From positions 1-5,328 of the forward strand of contig DATDRM010000340.1 of assembly GCA_035291705.1 (NCBI GenBank): 5,328 nucleotides of DNA, given 5' to 3'. The notes under the pieces are model-generated. The model saw nothing but the letters and a program-made list of their open reading frames with translations. It was not told the DNA's origin and did not search any database. The stretch is from DATDRM01 sp035291705 (GTDB taxonomy: Bacteria; Chloroflexota; Anaerolineae; Anaerolineales; UBA4823). Position numbers and translations under genes: made by a program. Positions 1 to 5,328 of the stretch are shown one piece after another (positions within the stretch are counted from its first letter, which is position 1; every line of letters starts with the position of its first letter).

Positions 1-156
1 GAGGAGATGCATGCCTTCATCAGCCAGAAGCTGCACCATGTGCCAGGCATGCGGCGGACGCGCACGGTCTTTATCCCCCAAATTATCAAAGACAACTACC
101 AATGGATGCCCCCTGACGAGGCGTTCGAACGCGCTGATGGAGTTTCATCAAAATGA
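1..156 (+). CDS. Lrp/AsnC-family transcriptional regulator, C-terminal fragment
   Basis: Frame 1 is open from the left edge to a TGA at 154-156 and gives 51 residues. It fits the end of the effector-binding (RAM) domain of Lrp/AsnC regulators: an amphipathic helix (HAFISQKLHHVPG), the turn with the PGM-RRTRT strand where the family usually has PGV-x-x-T-x-T, and a last strand (VFIPQIIKDNYQW) where the family commonly has an I/V-K motif before a short tail. The DNA-binding helix-turn-helix lies outside the window. The TGA overlaps the potA ATG by 4 nt (ATGA), so the two are probably co-transcribed and translationally coupled. This makes it a candidate local regulator of polyamine uptake, which is an inference. 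The family call rests on a short fragment matched from memory. The reading frame and its end are certain. Confidence 0.68.
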   Translation, partial: EEMHAFISQKLHHVPGMRRTRTVFIPQIIKDNYQWMPPDEAFERADGVSSK

Positions 157-1265
157 GTACCTTTGCCGTCGAGATGCAAGGAGTTGTCAAGAAGTTTCCG
201 AATCCGGGCGGTGGTGAGATCAGCGCGGTCGATCATGTCACCTTACAAATTGAACATGGGGAATTCTTCTCGCTGCTTGGCCCATCCGGGTGCGGAAAAA
301 CCACCTCCCTGCGCCTGACCGCTGGTTTTGAATGGCCATCAGAGGGGGAGATCTTTATCCAGGGCCAGGCGATGGGGCGGACCCCCCCTTACTTGAGGCC
401 AGTCAATACTGTCTTCCAGAGTTACGCCCTTTTCCAGCACATGACAGTCGCCCAGAACGTGGCCTTCGGATTAGAAATGGAACACCTGGCAAAGCCCGAG
501 ATCAAGCGCCGGGTGGATGAAGCCTTGGAGATGGTGCAGTTACCTGGCATGGCAGGGCGCAAGCCGAAACAACTCTCCGGAGGGCAACAGCAGCGCGTCG
601 CCCTGGCGCGCGCTCTGGTCAAACGCCCAGCGGTACTCCTGCTCGACGAGCCACTCGGCGCGCTGGATCTAAAATTACGAAAAGAGATGCAGCTGGAGTT
701 AAAGGCCCTGCAAATGCAGGTGGGTATTACTTTCATCTACGTCACACACGACCAAGAAGAAGCCTTGACTATGTCGGACCGCATTGCCTTGATGAACTTT
801 GGCAAGGTTTTGCAGATTGGCACACCAGTCGAAATCTATGAACGGCCTACTTCTCGCTTCGCGGCAGACTTCATCGGCGAAACCAATTTTCTACCGGGCA
901 GTGTGGTCGAGCTGAATAAGGAGATGGCGACCATCCAGCTCAAGCAATCCGAAGGATGCGCCACCGGGCTGCAGCAGGGGAATCTGGTGGCCGGCCAACC
1001 AGCGGTGCTATCCATCCGCCCAGAAAAAATTCGTTTAAGTGATGAACGCGTGCTCAACCATAACTGTTTTCTGGCGCGGGTGGTCAGCACGACGTACATC
1101 GGCTCCGACACGCGCGTGGTTGTCGACCTTGGCCAGGGAAATCACCTGACGGTTTGGGAGCAAAACAAAATCTCTATTCTGGATAAGAGCGTTTTTTACA
1201 CCCCGGGACAGGAGGTCTGGGTGACCCTGTTCCCCGAAAACGCCCTGGTCCTAGCAGACGCATAG
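153..1265 (+). CDS. potA: Polyamine ABC transporter ATP-binding protein PotA
   Basis: This 370-residue cytoplasmic ATPase energises spermidine/putrescine import through PotB/PotC. All nucleotide-binding motifs are intact: Walker A GPSGCGKTT (43-51), Q-loop Gln89 in VFQSYALF, signature LSGGQQQR (141-148), Walker B VLLLDEP (161-167), D-loop GALD (169-172) and switch His199 in YVTHDQEEA. The linker ERPTSRFAADFIGETNFLPG (230-249) and SIRPEKI (287-293) mark the C-terminal TOBE/OB regulatory domain typical of the PotA/MalK branch. The length is normal for PotA. The start at 153 overlaps the upstream stop (ATGA); a weak GGAG lies at 139-142. It is the first transporter gene of the operon. The related Fbp/Cys/Ugp-type ATPases share these motifs, and the polyamine call depends partly on the potB, potC and potD neighbours. 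Confidence 0.95.
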   Translation: MSTFAVEMQGVVKKFPNPGGGEISAVDHVTLQIEHGEFFSLLGPSGCGKTTSLRLTAGFEWPSEGEIFIQGQAMGRTPPYLRPVNTVFQSYALFQHMTVAQNVAFGLEMEHLAKPEIKRRVDEALEMVQLPGMAGRKPKQLSGGQQQRVALARALVKRPAVLLLDEPLGALDLKLRKEMQLELKALQMQVGITFIYVTHDQEEALTMSDRIALMNFGKVLQIGTPVEIYERPTSRFAADFIGETNFLPGSVVELNKEMATIQLKQSEGCATGLQQGNLVAGQPAVLSIRPEKIRLSDERVLNHNCFLARVVSTTYIGSDTRVVVDLGQGNHLTVWEQNKISILDKSVFYTPGQEVWVTLFPENALVLADA

Positions 1266-1271
1266 ATTCCT

Positions 1272-2162
1272 ATGGCATCTAACCGCCTGAAGTCGTTTAC
1301 GAAAAGTCTGCGCGAGAATCCCCAGTCACAAGGATTAGCGCTCATCTCGCCAACCATGCTTTACCTGCTGGTGTTTATGATTATGCCGCTGCTACTGGTT
1401 GTCATCCTGAGCTTCTTGAGTCGTGGGCCGTATGGCAACGTGATCTACAAATTCAACTTGCAGAATTACCTGCGCCTGGGCGATTCGCTCTACCTGCGCA
1501 TCCTGGGGTTCTCCGTGACGACTGCTACCTTCACTACCCTGGCGTCTCTCCTGATCGGCTACCCACTGGCCTACTATATCGCCCGCGCCCCCGCCAAGCA
1601 GCGTTCCTTTTTGCTGTTCCTGATCCTGGTGCCCTTCTGGACGAACTTTATCATTCGCATCTATGCCTGGATCATGATCCTGCGTACCGAAGGGCTGCTC
1701 AACACAACGCTCTTGAACCTGGGCTTGATCAAGGTTCCGCTAGACATCCTATACACTCCGACGGCAGTATTTATCGGCATGGTCTATGAATTCTTGCCTT
1801 TCATGGTGCTGCCGCTGTTCACCTCGCTTGAGAAAATTGAGTTCATTCAGCTGGAAGCGGCAGCCGACCTGGGCGCCCAGCCCTGGCGGGCTTTCTTGCG
1901 GGTCACTCTGCCGCTCTCTGTGCCTGGAATGATCGCCGGTTCGATCCTGGTCTTCATACCCGCCATGGGCATGTTCGTCGTGCCCGACTTGATGGGGGGA
2001 GCTAAGACCGTGCTGGTGGGCAACTTGATTCGCAACCAGTTCCTCACGGCGCGCGATTGGCCATTCGGCGCAGCTGCCTCAATGGTTTTGTTGATCGGCA
2101 CCTTGATTGTCACGCTGCTCTACGCTCGGCGGGCTGGGTTAGGCGAGGAAGTGCTGGTATGA
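1272..2162 (+). CDS. potB: Polyamine ABC transporter permease PotB
   Basis: This 296-residue inner-membrane permease is one half of the channel. It has a short charged cytoplasmic N-terminus and about six hydrophobic segments near residues 29-50, 80-103, 112-136, 165-186, 222-242 and 268-285. The PotB-like stretch VPFWTNFIIRIYAW lies at 120-133. The EAA loop that docks on the ATPase starts EAAADLGA at 195 and ends LPLSVPG at 219. The start is 6 nt after the potA stop. No Shine-Dalgarno sequence is visible before it, so translation probably depends on ribosomes finishing potA. It lies in the same frame as potA, separated by one TAG. Its TGA overlaps the potC ATG. The length fits the family. 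Confidence 0.93.
   Translation: MASNRLKSFTKSLRENPQSQGLALISPTMLYLLVFMIMPLLLVVILSFLSRGPYGNVIYKFNLQNYLRLGDSLYLRILGFSVTTATFTTLASLLIGYPLAYYIARAPAKQRSFLLFLILVPFWTNFIIRIYAWIMILRTEGLLNTTLLNLGLIKVPLDILYTPTAVFIGMVYEFLPFMVLPLFTSLEKIEFIQLEAAADLGAQPWRAFLRVTLPLSVPGMIAGSILVFIPAMGMFVVPDLMGGAKTVLVGNLIRNQFLTARDWPFGAAASMVLLIGTLIVTLLYARRAGLGEEVLV
2145..2150 (+). promoter_or_regulatory. Shine-Dalgarno site that fixes the potC start
   Basis: GAGGAA lies inside the end of potB, 8 nt before the ATG at 2159. The reading frame could be extended upstream to an ATG at 2057, but that would add 34 residues, rich in Arg and lacking membrane character, read from DNA already coding for the last PotB helix. The 2159 start gives the usual short N-terminus and the common ATGA overlap. 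Confidence 0.75.
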
Positions 2163-2947
2163 GCGAGAAAAAGGCAGCTCCCTGGCTACGCATCTACGCG
2201 GTCCTGGCTTACGTCTATATCTACCTGCCGATCTTGATTTTGATAGTTTTTTCCTTCAACAGCCAGAAGCTCAATATCCGCTGGGAAGGGTTCACCCTGC
2301 GCTGGTACGGTGCACTGCTGCGTGACCAGGAAGTGTTGCTGGCGGCGCGCAACTCGATCTTAATTGCTGTTGTCTCGACCCTTGTGGCGACTGTGATCGG
2401 CACAATGGCTGCACTGGCCTTGCAACGCTACCGTTTCCCCGGCTACACCCTGGCAGAGTCCACGCTGTACATCCCAGTGATCATCCCCGAGGTGGTGATG
2501 GGCATCTCCCTGCTAGCCTTTTTCGCCCAGGCAGGGTTCCAACTTGGATTGGGCACCATCTCCCTGGCCCACATCGCCTTTAACATCCCATTTGTGACAT
2601 TGGTCGTGCGCGCCCGCCTGCATGGATTTGACAAAGCCATCGAAGAGGCTGCCATGGACCTGGGTGCCAACGAGATCACTACATTCAGGCGGGTAACGCT
2701 GCCGACGATCTTGCCTGGAGTGATGTCAGGGGCGCTGTTAGCGTTCACCCTCTCGCTGGACGACTACGTGATCACTTATTTCACCGCTGGACCGGGATCG
2801 ACGACCTTGCCTCTGCGGGTTTTTTCGATGGTGCGTTTTGCCGTGACGCCTGAAGTTAATGCCCTTTCTACTTTATGGGTGTTGACAATTTTTATCATCT
2901 TGGGGATCGGCCAGCTGGCGCAACGGAGACAATCGAAAGCTTTCTGA
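2159..2947 (+). CDS. potC: Polyamine ABC transporter permease PotC
   Basis: This 262-residue inner-membrane protein is the second half of the channel, pairing with PotB. Hydrophobic segments lie near residues 14-33, 62-88, 102-124, 133-153, 190-209 and 235-253. The EAA loop runs from EEAAMDLGA (162-170) to LPTILPG (181-187). The PotC-typical stretch FTLSLDDYVITYF (196-208) follows, in the region where E. coli PotC has a similar SLDD motif. The start at 2159 overlaps the potB stop by 4 nt and has GAGGAA 8 nt upstream, so the pair is translationally coupled. The length matches PotC. The operon loosens after this gene, with 165 bp before potD and no evident rho-independent terminator. Confidence 0.94.
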   Translation: MSEKKAAPWLRIYAVLAYVYIYLPILILIVFSFNSQKLNIRWEGFTLRWYGALLRDQEVLLAARNSILIAVVSTLVATVIGTMAALALQRYRFPGYTLAESTLYIPVIIPEVVMGISLLAFFAQAGFQLGLGTISLAHIAFNIPFVTLVVRARLHGFDKAIEEAAMDLGANEITTFRRVTLPTILPGVMSGALLAFTLSLDDYVITYFTAGPGSTTLPLRVFSMVRFAVTPEVNALSTLWVLTIFIILGIGQLAQRRQSKAF

Positions 2948-2961
2948 AAATGAGGAGGTGA

Positions 2962-3018
2962 ATGGCACTCTTAGCAATCAAACAGTTAGGTCGACGCATT
3001 AAATCGGTTCATAAGTGA
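2962..3018 (+). CDS. Possible 18-codon small ORF after potC
   Basis: ATG at 2962 to TGA at 3016-3018 encodes MALLAIKQLGRRIKSVHK, a short cationic peptide with a hydrophobic start. I recognise no family. The reason to list it is the strong Shine-Dalgarno sequence just ahead, GAGGAGGTGA at 2952-2961, which otherwise serves no gene. AGGAGG itself is only 3 nt from the ATG, closer than usual, but the overlapping GAGG at 2952-2955 is at a normal 6 nt. It begins 14 nt after the potC stop, so terminating ribosomes could reach it. It could be a leader-type peptide, the relic of a lost gene, or chance. There is no comparative evidence. Confidence 0.22.
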   Translation: MALLAIKQLGRRIKSVHK

Positions 3019-3035
3019 GAGGCGCTCGAACTGCA

Positions 3036-3078
3036 TTGACTACACAAAGCCGACGATCGAGCTACTTGACTATATAAC
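3036..3078 (+). promoter_or_regulatory. Repeated TTGACTA elements and AT-rich box upstream of potD
   Basis: TTGACTACA (3036-3044) and TTGACTATA (3066-3074) match in 8 of 9 bases and start exactly 30 bp apart, about three helical turns. The second runs into TATATAAC (3071-3078), where TATAAC is a 5-of-6 match to a -10 box. No convincing -35 sits 16-18 bp before that box (CCGACG at best), and neither TTGACT has a good -10 at 17 bp. The region could be a promoter with a regulator site for potD, or only a composition effect. It lies 35-77 bp before the potD ATG. Confidence 0.25.
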
Positions 3079-3112
3079 TACAGGACTACCAACTAAACAA
3101 GGAGAGAGAACC

Positions 3113-4177
3113 ATGAAACTATTAAAGTACTTGGCTATCCTGATAATCCTAAGCATGTTGCTGGTCGCCTGCGGCGGTGGAGGAGCCAAGTCCACCGAGG
3201 TTAATCTTTATGGCTGGTCAGAGTATGTTCCACAAGCCCTGTTGGACGGCTTCACCCAGGAGACCGGCATCAAGGTCAATTACGACACGTATTCATCCAA
3301 CGAAGAGCTGTTGGCCAAGCTGCAAGCTGGCGCCTCCGGGTACGACGTGATCATCCCCAGTGATTACACGGTGGCGATCATGATCAACCAGGGGTTGTTA
3401 GAGGAGATCGATCTGAAGCAGATCCCCAACTTCAAGAATTTGGTGCCTGAACTCACGAACCCGGACTTCGACCCTGGCAACAAGTATAGTGTCCCGTACC
3501 AGTGGGGGACGGTGGGGATCGTGGTCGATACTGACAAAGTCACTCGCCCGATCACCAAATGGGCTGACTTGTGGGATCCCGAATTCAAGGATCGGGTGGT
3601 ACTGCTCGACGACGAGCGTGAGGTACTTGGCATGGTCTTGCAGACCCTGGGCTACGATAAGAACTCGACAGACCCGGCGCAGCTGGAGGAGGCCAAAGCT
3701 AAATTGTCGGAACTGATGCCGAATGTGCGCCTCTTCGACAGCGACAGCCCGAAAACTGCCTTGCTAGCCGGCGAAGTCTGGCTGGGCCATACCTGGAACG
3801 GCGAGGCCGCCATCGCCCATAGCGAGAACCCAGCCATCGACTATATCTGCCCGGAAGAGGGCTGTGGCATCTGGTACGACAATCTGGCAGTCCCGAAGGG
3901 CGCTCCTCACAAGGACGCCGCGCTGGCCTTCATGAATTATGTCCTGAAACCGGAGGCCAGCCTGCTGATCACCATGGAATTCCCTTATTCCAGCCCGAAC
4001 CAGGCCGCTCTGGACTTGCTCAAGACGCAAGACCCGGCAGCGTATGAGGCCTATATGGGTTTCGACGCCACCAACCCCCCATTAGAAGCGATCCAGAATG
4101 CTAAGCCGATCGTGGATGTCGGTGAGGCGACCGCGCTGTGGGATCGTGTCTGGACTGAGGTCAAGGGTGGCGAGTAA
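3113..4177 (+). CDS. potD: Spermidine/putrescine-binding lipoprotein PotD
   Basis: This 354-residue receptor captures polyamines outside the membrane and delivers them to PotB/PotC. A type II signal peptide has Lys at 2 and 5, a hydrophobic core and the lipobox LVAC, so the mature protein begins at lipidated Cys20 followed by GGGG. The body aligns throughout with E. coli PotD. Ligand-contact positions recalled from that structure appear as Trp35, Tyr38, Ser83, Tyr85, Asp167, Glu170, Trp228, Trp254, Asp256 and Tyr292. The position of E. coli Gln327 is Ile333 here. A close pair, Cys246 and Cys251, flanks the pocket. AAGGAG at 3099-3104, 8 nt from the ATG, supports the start. Polyamine binding is well supported; preference between spermidine and putrescine cannot be read from sequence alone. 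Confidence 0.94.
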   Translation: MKLLKYLAILIILSMLLVACGGGGAKSTEVNLYGWSEYVPQALLDGFTQETGIKVNYDTYSSNEELLAKLQAGASGYDVIIPSDYTVAIMINQGLLEEIDLKQIPNFKNLVPELTNPDFDPGNKYSVPYQWGTVGIVVDTDKVTRPITKWADLWDPEFKDRVVLLDDEREVLGMVLQTLGYDKNSTDPAQLEEAKAKLSELMPNVRLFDSDSPKTALLAGEVWLGHTWNGEAAIAHSENPAIDYICPEEGCGIWYDNLAVPKGAPHKDAALAFMNYVLKPEASLLITMEFPYSSPNQAALDLLKTQDPAAYEAYMGFDATNPPLEAIQNAKPIVDVGEATALWDRVWTEVKGGE

Positions 4178-4197
4178 AACTGGAGTTAACTCTGCGG

Positions 4198-4209
4198 AAG
4201 GAGGTGATC
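4198..4209 (+). promoter_or_regulatory. Orphan extended Shine-Dalgarno sequence
   Basis: AAGGAGGTGATC is a full 12-base complement of the conserved 3' end of bacterial 16S rRNA. It lies 20 nt after the potD stop, but nothing of gene size follows: GTG at 4204 reads six codons (MILFVL) to a stop, and ATG at 4221 reads three (MIA). The second binding protein has its own Shine-Dalgarno site at 4381-4388. The motif may be a ribosome-capture or standby site, the start of a tiny leader ORF, or the relic of a deleted gene. The match is plain in the sequence, but the role is unknown. Confidence 0.4.
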
Positions 4210-4230
4210 TTATTCGTTCTATGATTGCAT

Positions 4231-4278
4231 AATCCACCCAAAGTTTGATCTATGCTCACTGAATCGGGGTGCTGGATT
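4231..4278 (+). other. Possible bulged hairpin in the potD to second receptor gap
   Basis: AATCC (4231-4235) pairs with GGATT (4274-4278), and the next bases ACCC (4236-4239) pair with GGGT (4267-4270) across a 3-nt bulge. The result is a 9-bp stem with a 27-nt loop. No T-run follows, so it does not look like an intrinsic terminator. The loop is long and the stability modest, so it may be incidental. Confidence 0.22.
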
Positions 4279-4309
4279 CTGATGACACGCCGTTGAACTG
4301 CTGTGCCTG

Positions 4310-4338
4310 TTGAAGTGAAATGGCGACTTGAATAAAAT
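4310..4338 (+). promoter_or_regulatory. Candidate sigma-70 promoter for the second binding protein
   Basis: TTGAAG (4310-4315) and TAAAAT (4333-4338) are separated by exactly 17 bp, matching 4 of 6 and 5 of 6 bases of the -35 and -10 consensus. The predicted start point is near 4345, giving a leader of about 50 nt before the ATG at 4394. It would let the second receptor be expressed apart from the upstream genes. A weaker overlapping option is TTGAAC (4293-4298) with TGAAAT (4316-4321), also at 17 bp. It is judged by eye, and the housekeeping consensus of this organism is assumed. Confidence 0.4.
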
Positions 4339-4353
4339 CAGGCATTTCGCTTC
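4312..4353 (+). repeat. 11-bp inverted repeat overlapping the candidate promoter
   Basis: GAAGTGAAATG (4312-4322) and CATTTCGCTTC (4343-4353) are inverted copies with one difference, which would be a G-U pair in RNA. The arm centres are 31 bp apart, about three helical turns. As DNA, the left arm overlaps the candidate -35 and the right arm covers the predicted start point, as an operator could. As RNA, the arms form an 11-bp stem (12 with U4311-A4354) with an inner 5-bp stem, CUUGA (4327-4331) with UCAGG (4338-4342), closing on AUAAAA and leaving a 4-nt bulge. No T-run follows, so a simple terminator is unlikely. Confidence 0.55.
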
Positions 4354-4393
4354 AGGTAGCAACTACATCTAAATTACGCCAAAGGAGGAAGAA

Positions 4394-5328
4394 ATGAAGT
4401 CAAAATGGATGATCCACCGTTTATTCGTGGTCGTGCTGCTAGCCGGCCTAGTCCTGGCTGCCTGCCAGCCGCAGGCGCCGGCAGGTGAGGAAGCCGGCGG
4501 CGCGCCGATGAAGTCCGTCGGCGAAGGTGAGGGTGAGGTCAGTATCATCGCCTGGGCTGGGTACATCGAACGTGGCGAGACCGATCCGAATTACGACTGG
4601 GTGACGGAATTCGAAAAGGAAACCGGCTGCAAGGTCAACGTCAAAGTCGCCGCCACCTCGGACGAGATGGTCGCCTTGATGAACGAGGGCGGTTTCGACC
4701 TGGTCACGGCCTCGGGCGATGCCAGCAACCGCATGATCTCTGGCGGACGCGTCCAGGAGATCAACGTCGATCTGATCCCCAGCTGGGAGACAGTTGACGA
4801 TCGGCTGAAGAACGCCCCCTGGAACACCGTGAACGGAAAGCACTACGGCACTCCTTACCAGTGGGGGCCGAACGTGCTGATGTACAACACCGAGGCCTTC
4901 CCCGAGCCGCCGACCAGCTGGAACGTGGTGTTCGAAGAGCAAACCCTGTCGGATGACCAGTCGAACAAGGGCCGGGTGCAGGCCTACGATGGCCCGATTT
5001 ACGTGGCCGACGCGGCGCTCTATCTCATGAAGCACAATCCCGAACTGGGCATTAAAGACCCCTACGCCCTTACGCGGGAGCAGTTCGACGCCGCCATCAA
5101 CTTACTGCGCCAACAACGCCAGATTATTGGACGCTACTGGCACGACGCCTTCATCCAGATGGATGATTTCACAAATGAAGGCGTAGTGGCATCCAGCTCG
5201 TGGCCCTTCCAGGTGAACCTGCTCCAGTTCGAAGGCAAGCCGATCGCCAGCGTCGTGCCGGAAGAAGGCGCCACCGGCTGGTCCGACACGACCATGATGC
5301 ACATCGATGCCCCCCACCCGAACTGCGC
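4394..5328 (+). CDS. Second PotD-like substrate-binding lipoprotein (3' end missing)
   Basis: The frame is open from ATG 4394 to the right edge, giving 311 codons plus two bases; perhaps 70-90 residues are missing. AAAGGAGG at 4381-4388, 5 nt away, fixes the start. The signal peptide ends in the lipobox LAAC, so lipidated Cys24 starts the mature protein, followed by a Gln/Pro/Ala and Gly/Glu-rich linker to about residue 47. The solute-binding fold follows: IIAWAGY (51-57), FEKETGCKVNVK (73-84), YGTPYQWG (151-158) and EEGATGWSD (290-298). PYQWG is identical to PotD. Trp54, Tyr57, Ser107, Asp199, Trp270, Trp296 and Asp298 line up with PotD pocket positions, but the Tyr85 and Glu170 equivalents differ. 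It probably feeds the same PotABC channel with a polyamine or another cationic amine. The exact ligand is unknown. Confidence 0.88.
   Translation, partial: MKSKWMIHRLFVVVLLAGLVLAACQPQAPAGEEAGGAPMKSVGEGEGEVSIIAWAGYIERGETDPNYDWVTEFEKETGCKVNVKVAATSDEMVALMNEGGFDLVTASGDASNRMISGGRVQEINVDLIPSWETVDDRLKNAPWNTVNGKHYGTPYQWGPNVLMYNTEAFPEPPTSWNVVFEEQTLSDDQSNKGRVQAYDGPIYVADAALYLMKHNPELGIKDPYALTREQFDAAINLLRQQRQIIGRYWHDAFIQMDDFTNEGVVASSSWPFQVNLLQFEGKPIASVVPEEGATGWSDTTMMHIDAPHPNC

Noticed and set aside
2057..2158. A longer potC starting at ATG 2057.
   Set aside because: The extra 34 residues are Arg-rich, read from DNA encoding the last PotB helix, and have no good ribosome site. ATG 2159 has GAGGAA at 8 nt and the usual 4-nt overlap.
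3024..3062. Inverted hexamers GCTCGA (3024-3029) and TCGAGC (3057-3062).
   Set aside because: The arms are only 6 bp with a 27-nt loop, the pairing does not extend, and no T-run follows. It is too weak to call.
4183..4192. Perfect 10-bp palindrome GAGTTAACTC just after potD.
   Set aside because: It is short, has no loop and no extension on either side, and no T-run follows, so it does not make a terminator. Palindromes of this size arise by chance.
4198..4209. A 16S rRNA 3' end on the minus strand.
   Set aside because: Only the 12 bases match. The flanking bases do not continue the conserved 16S end, so it is not an rRNA gene fragment.
4252..4296. A 14-codon ORF, ATG 4252 to TGA 4296.
   Set aside because: There is no Shine-Dalgarno sequence near it and no recognisable composition, and it overlaps the possible hairpin. 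It is best treated as chance.
4448..5035. A 195-codon open frame on the minus strand.
   Set aside because: It lies wholly antisense to the second binding protein, whose signal peptide, lipobox and PotD-like motifs are clear. The translation is Val/His/Arg/Gly-rich and low in recognisable motifs, as expected of a shadow in GC-rich coding DNA.

Overview
The window carries most of a polyamine-type (spermidine/putrescine) ABC importer operon on the + strand, in the order lrp-like regulator (3' end only) - potA - potB - potC - potD - second substrate-binding lipoprotein (cut by the right edge). All genes point the same way. I see no mobile element, rRNA, tRNA or CRISPR array.

Layout. Bases 1-156 encode the C-terminal 51 residues of a protein resembling the effector domain of Lrp/AsnC regulators; its TGA overlaps the potA ATG. 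potA (153-1265) is the ATPase, and potB (1272-2162) and potC (2159-2947) are the two permeases. The gaps here are 6 nt or less, or the genes overlap by 4 nt. The spacing then changes: 165 bp precede potD (3113-4177) and 216 bp precede the second binding protein (4394 to beyond 5328). These two gaps hold the unexplained signals: extended Shine-Dalgarno sequences with no normal gene behind them, a possible 18-codon ORF, a 30-bp-spaced repeat of TTGACTA, a bulged hairpin, and an 11-bp inverted repeat wrapped around a good sigma-70-like promoter.

How the parts work together. Two lipid-anchored binding proteins would capture cationic ligands outside the membrane and deliver them to the PotB/PotC channel, driven by PotA. 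PotD keeps nearly all the polyamine-contacting positions known from E. coli PotD. The second protein keeps the aromatic box and one key aspartate but differs at other contact positions, so it may widen or change substrate range. The regulator, translationally coupled to potA, is a candidate local controller.

Organism. The GC content is moderate, the code is standard, the Shine-Dalgarno sites are strong, and the lipoboxes are followed by Gly-rich or Gln/Pro/Ala linkers. The second binding protein resembles sequences I recall from Actinobacteria and Chloroflexota. The best guess is a Chloroflexota (Anaerolineae-like) bacterium, possibly from a metagenome. This is an impression, not a proof.

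The transporter itself is a known type. The parts most worth following up are the two-receptor arrangement and the regulatory architecture of the two gaps; I do not see a wholly new system.
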